Shown here in pieces: positions 10,869 through 21,377 of a stretch of 64,000 bases of DNA. Origin of the DNA: Sycon ciliatum (Eukaryota; Porifera; Calcarea; Leucosolenida; Sycettidae); NCBI RefSeq assembly GCF_964019385.1, contig NC_088643.1, positions 11,451,003-11,515,002 on the forward strand, written 5' to 3'. Both the position numbers and the translations under genes were made by a program. The notes under the pieces were generated by a model. That model did not search any database and had not been told where the DNA came from. It saw only the letters and a list, made by a program, of their open reading frames with translations. Within the stretch, counting starts at the first letter, position 1. The number at the start of each line of letters is the position of its first letter.

Positions 10869-11288
10869 TTACTGCAGTGTGCGATGTCTGAGTGCTGCCA
10901 GCATAGCACAGTGTTGGTTGTGTTCACTTAGGTGTTCATCAGTTTGACGATGTTTACCACACAGGTAAGCCATGCCACAACGAGGACATGCTGTGATGTT
11001 GTCCAGGTTATAGCAGACAAAACATGCTGCTACACGTGGACACCATTCCAGTAGTGCAATGTGGTGATCAATGCTCACTTGGCCTCTCTTGGATTGATGA
11101 TGCAGGGCAGCAATGAATGAGTAGTATAGTAGTATAGTATCGTCTACAGCTTGTGGTGGTAAGTACACAATTCCAGACACTGAGAGACCAGTTGCACAAT
11201 TGCTTGGCAGGTAAGCACTGAGATCATTAACCAATGACTTCAACGCTGGGAAGAGTTTGGATATTGCTCCAACTGCAAAGATTGTATT
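10869..11288 (-). CDS. NLR-like receptor copy 1, exon 3: MYND-like zinc finger
   Basis: The acceptor gctctag precedes AATACAAT at 11288, and the exon reads in phase 0 to a TAA at 10869-10871 (139 codons). The C-terminal half carries a MYND-type pattern: CFVC, x8, CPRC, then LCGKH and a terminal HxxxC (EHNQHC). MYND fingers are protein-interaction modules that bind two zinc ions. Where the sixth ligand is normally Cys (YCSKxC), this protein has Arg, with His one residue earlier, so the second zinc site is altered. About 85 residues before the finger (KLFPALKSLV..) show no recognised domain. The stop overlaps a possible donor (CA|GTAAGT), so a further exon cannot be excluded. The exon is separated from exon 2 by a 330-bp intron. 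Confidence 0.8.
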   Translation of the reverse strand, partial: NTIFAVGAISKLFPALKSLVNDLSAYLPSNCATGLSVSGIVYLPPQAVDDTILLYYSFIAALHHQSKRGQVSIDHHIALLEWCPRVAACFVCYNLDNITACPRCGMAYLCGKHRQTDEHLSEHNQHCAMLAALRHRTLQ

Positions 11289-11618
11289 CTAGAGCAAAGC
11301 ACGCAACAAAGAAAAGTGTAGAAAAGAAAGTCACTGAACTAAGGCCTGTACACTCGAAACAGAGAACATCATGCACAATAATAACAAATCAGACTGATAT
11401 AGGGGAAAGCAACACATTCCACTTCCATAGTTTACAATGTTCAAAATTATCACATTCCCCTCTGTGTTCTTCAAGAAATCAACCTTAGAGAGACACACAC
11501 TATACAGTAGATAATTACTGAGTACACTGGTTTGCAATACAATGTTCCATTCAGAGTGGAGTGTGGATGAAAAACAGTTATGGTAACCTGAACTGTGTAC
11601 ACTGCACTACCAGCTTAC

Positions 11619-14308
11619 CTCCACATTGAGCAGTGCTCTAGCCGTCAGAATACAACACTGCATCACTTCCACATCAGGTATCTTGTTCTGGCTACAGTTG
11701 TTAATCAGCGCTGCTGTGTGATCTGCTGGATTTGAGCCATTACACCATCTCCTGACATAGTCCATCACAATGTTGAAGGGATGCTGTGCTGGTAGAGTGA
11801 GACCAGTTGGAGTTGTGTGTGCCCGTCCATTAACTACTAAGGAGCTGTATCGGATGGTGTACAATTCATTGAAGTGCAAGTCCAGTAGTGTGGACACTGT
11901 GTCATTATCCATGGTGTACAAGTACTGTTGTAACTGAAAAGCAGACACAGTAGTGTGGTCGTCATGGACATTGACCGAGCGCCTGATAGCAGTTGGTACA
12001 TGTTTCCACTTGCACAGTGGTATACCCAGTGTTGTAATCAATGATGGTGAAATAATCCACTCACTGCTACAGGAACTTGACATAACCTTGCCCAGGATCA
12101 CAACAACGCACTTTTGCAGAAAGGATTGCACTGCTGTACGTGAGTAGGCTGCACCATCCTGTGATAGGTAGATTGATGGAATCACTCTCTCAGCAAGGTC
12201 TTCAACCACCTGTACATTGGGAATATCCTTGCTTAGCAGAGTGGAGTAATACAGTTGAATGAGTTTCAGGGCACATTCAGTGACACCTGTTGCAAGACCA
12301 ATTCCCAGTGTTGTTGTAACACGCTGGTACACCACCTGAAGAAGGGATAGTGTTTCCTGGCTGGGCTCAACCCGTCCTTCTCTGCTGTCGATGACCAGAG
12401 ACATGGATACCCTGCATAACTCCAGAGAAAGTTGCATCAAACGTAGCTGCAGCTGTGACTCCACTCCTCTCGGTTCTTGTTCAGATTTCTCAAGGAGCAT
12501 TTGAGTTCTGGAATCCAAACTCTCAAAAATGACATCAGAATCTGCAATGCTTGGACTGTGAATAAAGTACAGGACCGAGTTGCAAATGCCCTCAGCTTGA
12601 ACGGATAGCGGTGCTTTCTCCAATCTTTGTATCCTGTCCCCAAACCCTCCATCAAATGCTGCTTTCCCACACAAGAGAACTAGGATACCCGACCACTTTG
12701 CTAATCCAGAGAAAGGAAGCAATTCATCACCAGACAAAACATCAACAACTGACAACGCCTTCTGTATATTCACATTTTCCAGAAGCAATCGGTAACTCCA
12801 ATACATTGCTTTGTCTGCACCACAACCTCTACAATCATCAACGCTTTTCACAAAGCCAAGGAAATGCTTGCACATTCGCCGTTGGTACACACGTCGCTTG
12901 TCTTCAGGGCATTGGTAACGACCAAACTCGGCGATGAATGGTTGAAGTGAGTAGCGGTCCAGATACGGATTGTAATCCAGGAAACAAATCTTGATCAGCG
13001 GATCAAAACGTACAAGATGAACCATACTGGCCTTAGTGTCAGCCAAACCTACTATCACACGAGCGCAATCAGATGAGAACGAGGAGCGCAGTTGAGAGAG
13101 AGCATGGAATGATGCCTTGTCATCATGTTGTAATGTGTTGTACGCTATTGTTAGCAGCTTCAGGATCCGATGATTCGGTTTCAGACGATCATCATTAAAC
13201 ACATCGAGACCAAGATCTTGGAATATCGATAACAACATGGTTGGAGTTAACCGACCACCTTGTAGAAGACCAGCTGTAATGCGTACAGCAAGTGGAACAT
13301 TTCCACAATGATCCACTAACCTCTGTGCATCTTCAATGCTCACACTACCTTCAACACATAGACCACGGAGAAGACCAACAGCACAAACCTTTGTCAGACC
13401 ATCAAGACGGTGTTGTTGTAGTTTAAACTGGGCAGCGTGTAGGTCGAAGTAAACATGACTTGTCAGTAGGACATGGGCGTTGTGTTGCCGTCGCAGAAGT
13501 TGCTCCACAACATCTTGTAGTTGGAAATCTTTATCAGCACCAGCATGGATAGCATCCTCGGCGTTGTCTAGAATACATAACATGTTGTATTTGCTACTAT
13601 CATCATCCATGTCATCAGTTGATTTTGTTGTCTTGCCAGTAGTTTCAGATGAAGCTGGGTTTGTTTCGAGTCGGTTTTGAATCATTGTCTGGACAGCGTC
13701 AACACCAGCTACACCGCGTAAGTCAAAGAACTCCACACGACAACCAGCATTGCGACATACATGTCCCACAGCAATGGCTACGGACGTCTTACCAAAACCA
13801 GCTGGTGCCACAAGACTCTGCACACGTGTAGATGATGACTTGGACTTTGTTGTGAGAATGTTGTGACTGATCTCTGTAACAATGTCATCCCTGCCAGTGA
13901 AGTGTCGGTCTTCGTCCGGTAGAGATGACTGGCTTGAAGTTGCTGATCTTGTTGACTCCTGTGTTGCAGTCAATGCTGTATTGGATGTTGTTCCCATGCT
14001 AGCTGCACTGGTTGCTGGTGAAGCTGATCTTCTCATTTTTCGCGATGGTTCATACCCACTGGAGGAAAGCTCTTCATCTTCCTCGCCAGTTCCCTCTGAA
14101 GTTGTTGATCTTGTTGAATCCTGTGTTGTAGTCAATGTATTGGATGTCGTACCTGTTCTAGTCACATTGGCGGTTGTTTCAACTGACGTTGGTTGTTTGA
14201 AGATTGGTTCACATCTATTGGACGTCCGTTGCTGGTCTGCCTGACCATCCCCCACTGTGTGCTGCAATGGCTGTGCTTTCTGTTTGCCAACTGTTGTCAT
14301 GGTGATAC
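11619..14308 (-). CDS. NLR-like receptor copy 1, exon 2: NB-ARC STAND NTPase
   Basis: A single 2690-bp exon runs from the acceptor tttgtag at 14308 (phase 1) to the donor GAG|gtaagc at 11619 (phase 0). Numbered from the internal MTTVGKQ, residues 1-160 are a Ser/Thr-rich linker. Walker A is A165-P-A-G-F-G-K-T172; Walker B is LCILDN about 241-246; a sensor-1-like HVLLTSH lies at about 276-282; the GxP block is CGNVPLA about 332-338. A winged-helix part ends in RYSLQPFIAEFG, where the usual His-Asp of the MHD motif is replaced. About 430 mostly helical residues follow without LRR, WD40 or clear TPR repeats. STAND NTPases of this type are ATP-switched immune or cell-death sensors. Copies 2 and 3 have Arg where copy 1 has His282. 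The linker holds an extra duplicated segment, GTTSNT..TATQESTRSATS. Confidence 0.88.
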
Positions 14309-14559
14309 CTACAAAGGCAACAGAAAGTATGAATAAACCTAGTGTAAGTTTTGAAACTCTTTCAAAAGGGATGTATGATGTACTCCCTTTGTTAAGCGAA
14401 ACTTTGTTGCATGTTTTTGCAGTTCCGTCAAAAGCATTCTATGGCTACAACACACTTCGCAGAGGGGAAAATAATGCGCATACGAGAGATAGTAGTTTAT
14501 AGATGTCACACAGTTTGTTTCGAAGCGGTCCAGCTTCTCTCTTCATCTGAATTCGATGA

Positions 14560-15110
14560 CAACTCATTCCCTGCATTGAGTCTGCTTCCTCGCTGACTCC
14601 CTTTCCAGCGCTGACACACTGACAGCTCATGCTCCGTAAACTTTAAAAGATGCTGAGAAAATATTTGATCGTACTTCTTTGCTTGAACTATGAACTTGAC
14701 GATTTGCACGGTGCCGCTGTCGGCAGTTTTTCTCTCCGCCGCTCTCCAGAACGCCATGGAAGGTGCCATAGCGGCACAACCAAAATTTAATGTTTTTCAT
14801 CTTGGCAGCGGGGTTCTCCTGCCAGCACGTTTCCAAAGCCTGCAGAACTTCTGAGCTCCTTTTCTGGTTTCCTTCGCCATCAGTGACACATCTGTCTCCG
14901 GGCTTTAGAAGAATGCCAAGTCGTCCGCGTTGACATCGGGGTTTTGTCCCGGCTGAACAACAACCTGAATGTCGGGTCCTTTCGCTTTCCCTTGCGCTGC
15001 AAACGCACGTGCATTGAGTTTTTGTTGTGTGTGGACACGAACCATCCTGCTGGTACAGCAGTGGCTGGCCGTCTTCTGCACTTCTTCATGCCATGCGGTC
15101 TTCCAAACTA
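14560..15110 (-). pseudogene. Mariner-like transposase remnant in intron 1, unit 1
   Basis: Minus-strand frames contain GPDIQVVVQPGQNPDVNADD followed by LAFF. This matches the C-terminal catalytic block of mariner-like transposases (QPPNSPDLNVLDLGFF), which carries the third catalytic Asp. Further along, in another frame, are PAAKMKNIKFWLCRYG and ESGGEKN, matching the family C-terminus. The N-terminal half is absent in this unit. The same relic sits at the same intronic position in units 2 and 3, so the insertion predates the duplication. Confidence 0.72.
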
Positions 15111-15344
15111 ATACTTACTTCCATTTTCCCAGCCCCGAATGTTCCACATGGTTGACACGTGCCAGCGTCACTGGTCGTGTATGTTATGTATCGGATGGAG
15201 GGGGGGGGGGGGGGGGGGGATAGATCACCAACATGTTTCCCTAAAATACCTATAGAAAGATCATAAAATCAAAATTTCTCAGTACTGGTAGTGTTCTGTG
15301 TACTCAGCAATGACAGAGGGATAAGTTTACGTTACAAGAAAGAA

Positions 15345-16205
15345 AAAAGGACCAATGAACCACAAGTTACGCTATAATGTCCACTAACACCACCAGTTAC
15401 TAAACAATCAGCTCATGCGATAACACTGCACGACACTGACCGACGGTACTGAAGTTCTGCCACCAACTTGCTAACAGCTCTAGCACATCTTGGATGCGCA
15501 CTCCAACAGCCTTCCAACTTGGAAGGTTCTAAGTTAAAGAAATAACACAAGGAGTGGCAGGAGCTGATTGTTTAGTAACTGGTGGTGTTAGTGGACATTA
15601 TAGCGTAACGTTGTATTTCTCGCCGGCTGAGCGCAGCGAGATAGGCGAGATATGATTTCTCGCGAAATATTTTCAGTTGCAAACATGGCATCTGGTGTGT
15701 TCTTTATTGTCGCTTCTTTTCCTGACTTCTTCAGTCAGTTTTGAGTCTCACCAGTGTCCCTGCCCTCCCACCCTTCATTTCTGTGCATATTATCATTGTT
15801 TTTTATCACTGTTTGCCGTGATGTGCTTGCCATGCTTACATGATGCCTAATCGCCATTGGGGATATACACCCGGTTTTTTCCCTCACAAATGCGTCCGTC
15901 GGCGCGAGGTTTTTTTTCCCGGCTGGCTAGGTCCAGGAAAATGAATCTGACGGTCCCAAGTGGTTCTGCATCATGGCCTATTTCTGCTATCCACTGGCAC
16001 GCCTATTCTATCTGAGACACTCTGTTCTCAGTCCTTCCTTCCATACCTCACTCGTTATCCGGTTCACATCTGGCTGCGACCAACTACCCTTCACTTTGTG
16101 TGTTGTCGCTATTGCTGTCCGTGTTTCTGTGTATGCCAGTATATGGGGAGCGAGAATTGGAGTTCATTGGTCCTGTTTTTGCTTTCTTTCCATTCCTGCA
16201 CACCA
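15345..16205. mobile_element. Unit-1-specific insertion containing a 49-bp fold-back
   Basis: Unit 3 has only two adjacent copies of a short flanking repeat (ATACGTTTACGTT) here. In unit 1 about 860 bp lies between the corresponding copies (ATAAGTTTACGTT). Inside, 15,364-15,412 and 15,561-15,609 form a nearly perfect 49-bp inverted repeat (GTTACGCTATAATGTCCAC...), probably a MITE of about 245 bp. The rest has no recognised coding sequence. Confidence 0.65.
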
Positions 16206-16274
16206 GATAAGTTTACGTTTGAGAATAACGCCCCGATTTCAAACAAGAATCCCGGGCTAATCTCCTACTAGTAG

Positions 16275-17135
16275 AGACGTTGTGCAGAGCGAAACTTTGC
16301 ATGGATTTTCACATCTGGGCTTGCAAATATTTCTGCGAACGTTTGCGCGAAGTGTATTGTGCATGATTTTCGCTCCAGGAAAGTATGCGTGTACTCGCGC
16401 TTGTTTGAGACGTTTTCTTCATCCGATTATATATTTTTGCAAGTGGCAGCACCCTGCGACGAGAACTCTTTGACTACGTTGTCCATGACCAGACACCCAC
16501 AGACAAACGGGTTTGCCTGTGCTGTAATCCGGCGCATCAACACCTGAAATTCAAGAAAAACGGCATCATTGATATAACCGACTCTGAAAGGACGCCCAGG
16601 GCAGGAGATCGGACATGATTCCGGAGATGAAGCAACACAGGCTGCCATATGGGAAAGCTAGCACTGGAGGACCAAGCCAAGAGTATATCTATTGGATTGT
16701 CAGGGGCGTGCTCGGCCCCCCAACTAGGGGCGTGCTCGGCCCCCCAACTAGGGGGGTGCACGGGAGCCGAGGGGAGCCCCCCCCCGGCAATTTTCTGCAG
16801 TTTGTTTGCAACCTTTCTTGAATTTTAGAGCATATTTGCATACATTACAATTGCAATTACCCAGATTGAAAATTTTTGGGGGGTGCACGTGCCCCCCGTG
16901 CCCATCGCCGAGCACGCGCCTGATTGTGAAAGATGAAGCACCAAACATTGCATGAGGGTGGTTCTCCAATAGTCACTGGTCCTCGATCAGCGGAATTTAC
17001 TGCGAAATTTTATTCGCGTTTCCTTCAATTTTCTCGTTCGCAGCTGCGAACGTTCGTGCGAAGTTGCTTCTCGTGACGTCAAGTGAAAATTTACGCGAAC
17101 GTTCGCTCAGCAAAACCTCTCTAGTGATTGTTGTA
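16275..17135. mobile_element. DNA transposon remnant with imperfect TIRs, unit 1
   Basis: The left end ACTAGTAGAGACGTTGTGC and the right-end complement ACTAGAGAGGTTTTGCTG are imperfect inverted repeats. A shorter copy lies at 54,284-54,902 in unit 3. Unit 2 shows an empty site (CTACCAGTGGTTTTGC, about 35,847). The unit 1 copy was later split by a 222-bp MITE. No transposase is recognised. Confidence 0.6.
16701..16922. mobile_element. 222-bp MITE with 16-bp TIRs, nested
   Basis: The ends are CAGGGGCGTGCTCGGC and GCCGAGCACGCGCCTG, inverted with one mismatch. ATTGT is duplicated at 16,696-16,700 and 16,923-16,927. The empty site is intact in unit 3 at about 54,700 (CTGGATTGTGAAAG). The CAGGG ends resemble hAT-like elements, but only 5 bp of target duplication is evident. 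Confidence 0.82.
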
Positions 17136-17157
17136 GAACTCTACAATAATAACAACA

Positions 17158-17355
17158 CCATGTTTCACTAAGTAAAAGTGGGGAGGCTTCCTGCAGTTTC
17201 ATAAACAGTTAAGTAGTAGAACCCACACGCTCTCTTCCATGAACACTGCAACAGTTCAACTCATTTCACAATATTACAACGTTTCAGCAATGTCTTCATC
17301 AGGTTCACAATGATGTGCAAGCTCCCAAACCAGCATTGATAAAGGCCAACAACTC
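17158..17355 (-). mobile_element. Penelope-like element end fragment
   Basis: This insert is absent from unit 3. Its complement contains CTGATGAAGACATTGCTGAA followed by ACGTTGTAAT, a hammerhead-like core as found in Penelope-like element terminal repeats. It also has GAGGCTTCCTGCAG, shared with the tail of the element at 23,811-25,648. It is therefore a second, diverged and short copy of that family. Confidence 0.6.
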
Positions 17356-17413
17356 CCATGTTCCACTGATAACGGATTTTCCACAATGGTGTTGATGACC
17401 ATCTTGACCTAGT

Positions 17414-18314
17414 TGTTGTGATCTCGAACTCGTCAGTCACTGAACTGATTTTATTGTAAAGAAGACACGAACTTATAGAGTGTGAAGAAGAGTACCGTAA
17501 TGTCGCGTGCATAAGCCGGATTTGTGCATAAGCCTGTCTCGTGTAGAAGCATGAAATCTGCAACAGCTTTTCGCGTACAAGCCTGTCGCATGCATAAGCC
17601 GGGCCAGTACACGAGACGCGCCACGTGTCGCGTGCGTAAGCCGGGCTACTACGCAAGACTGGTGAGCGCGCCTTTTACATGTTCATGTTTGCATGGTACC
17701 GTACACTTGCACACGCGGAAAACGTGGGAAGATGCGGAAATCAACACCAGCTGCGCTCGACGGCCATGCAGCACTCTTCAAGCTTCAAACTTACCTTTCC
17801 CATGGCATTGGAAAATGTTGGTTTTGACGTCCAAAAGTCAGCAGTTTGCGCATACAAGCCTGGTCATTGAGTGGTGCTTGTCATATAAGCCTGTCTCGTG
17901 TATAAGCCTGTCTTGTGTACAAGCCTGACTCCATCACCGGCTTATAGGCATATAAGCCCCGGCTAATGCACGCGACATTACGGTATAGCGAGATAGAGAG
18001 CGGTGGAAGGAGAGCCACTGTTGTCATATCATCCGTATCATGCCTGTCATGATTGTCTGAAGCTATTGTCTGTGTTGTGGTTGACTTCACTCTTTAGTAC
18101 TATTGACTGGCCTTTCGTACAATACCTATTGATGTCTGGAGACATACTGTCTAGCCTTCCCCTCGTGCGCTTATTGATGCACTATCCAGCTGTCCAGTGG
18201 CTCTCCTTCCACCGCTCTCTATCTCGCTATACTCTTCTTCACACTCTATAAGTTCGTGTCTTCTTTACAATAAAATCAGTTCAGTGACTGACGAGAACAC
18301 TAGAACACACAACA
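17414..18314. mobile_element. Fold-back element interrupted by a nested MITE
   Basis: It starts TGTTGTG and ends CACACAACA, with CTAGT duplicated at 17,409-17,413 and 18,315-18,319. The arms (from about 17,429 and back from about 18,293) form a roughly 98-bp inverted repeat once the inner MITE (17,495-17,983) is removed. Unit 3 has the empty site CTTGACCTAGTGAGATC at about 54,985. Confidence 0.85.
17495..17983. mobile_element. 489-bp MITE with TA duplication, nested
   Basis: The ends CCGTAATGTCGCGTGCAT and ATGCACGCGACATTACGG are exact inverted complements. TA is duplicated at 17,493-17,494 and 17,984-17,985. Internal CATAAGCC motifs repeat several times in both orientations. No ORF is supported. 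The other arm of the host fold-back preserves the uninterrupted target. Confidence 0.9.
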
Positions 18315-18762
18315 CTAGTGAGATCTTTTGGAGGTAATTGAATGATGGCTGGTAGCCTCGGGCTCAGTATTTCCATGGAAATGTTCAAATTTATGACTGC
18401 CGTCAAAGTACCTTGCAATCTTCGCTCGCCAACAACTACTGTACTAAGTCTCAGTTGAACATTTTGTCTGGAAAGTGGTATTCTCTGGAATACTGCACTA
18501 TAGCTGCGGCGTAGCAATGAGAAAAAACTGACTCCGACTAAAGCAATATTTGGGATTTCGAAGTAAACTGCAGAACTTGAGAAAAACAACCCTCATTAGC
18601 AGCTACGATGCAAAACAATAATACTGAAGTAGGAACTTCACTCGAAAAATCAAATTCGCGAGTTTCGCATGAAACACTTTTTTTGTGAACCGGGAAGGTT
18701 TCAGAAACAACCTGCGAAAGTTCGAAACATAAATTCCAAGGTAATCCAAAGGCAATGCCGCT

Positions 18763-18825
18763 AGGGTTTCCTGGGTGTTAGCGGCCGTCGTGAGTTCCCT
18801 TCGGGAACGGACACGATAACTTACT
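18763..18825. repeat. Dispersed hairpin repeat, copy b
   Basis: It matches 8487-8556 and 36,384-36,444. The stem GTTCCC-TTCG-GGAAC carries a UUCG-type loop, and GCCGCTA pairs with TAGCGGC. Confidence 0.6.
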
Positions 18826-18829
18826 CTCT

Positions 18830-19988
18830 CTCTATCTAAACCAAAGTAAAAGTTATGATTGAAGTTTGGAAAATGAACGCCTGAGCAGTCACAGAAAGTA
18901 CTTCAAGTATGAATGGGGACGGTGTGGTTTCCGTCAAGCACTGCACTATTTGGTGCATAGATGCGCGTGCGAACTGAAGTGTATGGCGATACAGGATGTG
19001 CACATGCATGCCGTGTGCATGCATGTGCTGCACGGCATGCATGTCGGGTGTGCCTGCTTGCACAACTCACATGCTTTCACCGTCACAGCTTCTATAGTGT
19101 GCGCGCGATTCACTCGATTTTTACGTCCACCACCGGGAAATCGCTGTGGGCTGTCTTCTGTGATAATTTCCCTTCTACTGCGATACAGTGCGAGGCTAAA
19201 TGTTCTAGAATGCTCTTGTTTTAGACTAATTCGAGGCTGCTGAATACAAAAATTGGGTGTACCTCCCGGGGCCGAGTATGCATCTGGTCGAGATCAGTAC
19301 TTCGCTATGCTCTGTGCAAACCGCAGCTCCACCTTTTTTGTACAAGTATGGCATGTATGGCATCAATGGAAAGGCAATGACCTCAGCTACCTAAAAATAG
19401 CATCGACAAGGGAGTACTGGCCACGGGACCAGAAAGAAGAGGGGTCGAAGTCAGGCCAAAGAGATCTCACGCGGGCCCCATTGAAAATGTACACGCGAGT
19501 TGTGACTGCAGTTTTCACCTGACCCAGGCTGGAACTGAACTCCTTAGCAATAATCTAGTGACCCATGACAGTGCTTCACGCTGGTGGCACCTGCATTTCT
19601 TGTAGATCTACACAATGCTCATGTAGATCTGGTTATAACCTCAGGACTGTCCATCTAACTGAACCCACTGCATTCCCAGGGTCAGCTCTCAATACGATTG
19701 ATGTGAATGCATGAACTGATTGATCTCTGTAAGCACTTCTCACTGCTAACAAGTAAGTACAGTGTTGCTCAATGAGATCCAGTCGTGTCACTCAAGTTTG
19801 TGCCTTGCACCATTTTGCAGCCCAATGTTTGCAGGTCTAGGGCTGCGCAACGCCCAGCGTGTACTTGAGTGATGCTGTGACTGGATTTCATTGAGCAGAA
19901 CTGTACATGTCATGTAGTTACACGAATGTTCAACGCCCCCCCCCCCCCCCAATCTTCCTACGCCACTGTAATCAATGTGAACACTTAC
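18830..19988. other. Receptor copy 1 intron 1, distal part
   Basis: Noncoding sequence shared with unit 2 (36,450-38,517) but replaced by unrelated sequence in unit 3 after 55,281. It contains one copy of the 39-bp unit that is expanded about 11-fold in unit 2, and a poly-C tract next to the CARD exon donor. Confidence 0.6.
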
Positions 19989-20349
19989 CGGAGCACGAGC
20001 CAAGTGTCGACTCATCATCTGCCGACATTGATATTGGCTTCGTCGGATGGTCAGTTTTCCCACTGGCAGTTGCATCGCGTCGCTTTGCCATGGTACTGGC
20101 GACATGTTCCGCTACATGAGGCTGGCTGTGCTGAATGAGCCTCAGGAACGTGTCGACCTGTTCCTCTGTTTTCTTCAGCATCAGCCTCACCACGTACTTT
20201 GTCAGATCAGACTTCACGTTTTCCTTGCTAGAGGCAGTATCATATTCATCAACGTCCAGCACATCATTCTCCAGCAAGAGTTCCAAGATCACGGATGCAT
20301 CTAGATTGGAAAGTAGGAAGGCTATGTTATAGCGCACCCTGTCTGCCAT
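19989..20349 (-). CDS. NLR-like receptor copy 1, exon 1: CARD
   Basis: The exon begins at ATG 20,347-20,349 (MADRVRYNI) and ends at the donor TCC G|gtaagtg, leaving one base. That base joins GT of exon 2 to give Gly and an open frame (..SCSG-ITMTTVG). About residues 10-85 have the CARD pattern: LLSNLD, ILELLLENDVLDVDEYDTA, DLTKYVVRLMLKKTEEQVD, and FLRLIQHSQPHVAEHV. CARDs are six-helix death-fold domains that recruit partners by CARD-CARD contact, as in Apaf-1. A basic, Ser-rich tail follows. The intron to exon 2 is about 5.7 kb and full of transposon insertions. The coding start lies about 1 kb from the divergently oriented FAXDC2-like fragment of unit 2. Confidence 0.85.
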
Positions 20350-21377
20350 TGTTCACACTCCTGCCTGTCCGCGTGACCACAGTTCACTCGCACTGCGGAC
20401 TGATCACGATCGAAATCGAGTTACTGCATAACTTCTTAGGATCAAAGAGTTGTCTTTTCTCAAGCAATAACACGTACTTTCAAGTACAAGCGGTTCATCA
20501 GCTGTGGCTCAGGTACAGAGCGAATTTCATGGAGGCAAACAATTCTTCGAAAATCACGCTTGAAATGTTCAGCATCAGCTCGATCGCCTGGGCTCTTCGC
20601 TATCACTGTATCAGTATCAGCACTAAGAGAATAGTAAAAAATACTAAAAAATAGTCGGAAGGAGATGACAACGTCAACGCGGTCGGTGCAGCCAGTACTA
20701 CTGGCAAGTGGCAGTAGCCTTCGCATTTGGCCGGCGTTGGGCCTGACTGAGTGAGGGTAGACTTCTACCGGGTGAGGTCTCCGACTCTCCGCCAGCCTCC
20801 GACTCCGGTCATGGTTGCCATGGCGCATGCGTGCACGAAGAAAGCGTTGATCATCTGACATATAGCTGATAGGATTTTTTTCGGTTCCTTGGATTATTGG
20901 CTGATGATTGCAGTGATATGAATCGAGTAAACTGTTGTAGTATGGCAGTGATAATGGTCAAGATTGAAGAAAGCCAGACCGAGTTGCAAGAGAACGCGTG
21001 TTGATCGCGATGAATGGCATGATGTTGATGACCGCAGACTGGAGGACTGAGCCAACTGAACTGAACTGCGTGTTGGATATTATTTGAACATCTATTCAAA
21101 CGTCAAACTGGAAGTGGCTAGATGGTCAACAGATGTAAATCGTTGCCTGCAATAGTGCACGTGTCTTGTTGTTCTATCGGATCTATACAGTTGGTTCGGT
21201 ACATGTATCGTCCAAGAGTATGAGACAGAGGACTCGAAATTTCGGACATGGGGCGAGTGACCACTGCTAGCGAGCTTTGTGACCAATGACGTGGCCAGGG
21301 TTGCCAGCCATTATTACAGTGAGTGAAAGCAGAAAGGATAGTCCAGGTGCTGAAGCCTCTTGAGGAGCTAGGCAGCG
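20350..21377. promoter_or_regulatory. Upstream region of receptor copy 1
   Basis: About 1 kb between the CARD start (minus strand) and the truncated FAXDC2-like exon (plus strand), also present at 38,873-40,018 in unit 2. It should hold the promoter and 5' UTR. No TATA box or other motif can be assigned with confidence. Unit 3 has unrelated sequence upstream of its CARD exon. Confidence 0.4.

Larger units (their letters stand above)
1050..21377. repeat. Segmental duplication unit 1
   Basis: Order: FAXDC2-like 3' exons (+), minisatellites, shared noncoding block, receptor (-) MYND to CARD, upstream region. The same order recurs in unit 2 and, up to 55,281, in unit 3. Confidence 0.85.

Noticed and set aside
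10266-10947. Open frames of about 200 codons on both strands
   Set aside because: Artefact of the 51-bp tandem repeat.
13480-14244. Plus-strand frames opposite the NB-ARC exon
   Set aside because: Shadow frames of the minus-strand receptor exon.
17414-18314. Solo LTR, because of TG..CA ends and a 5-bp duplication
   Set aside because: The roughly 98-bp inverted arms show a fold-back DNA element rather than an LTR.
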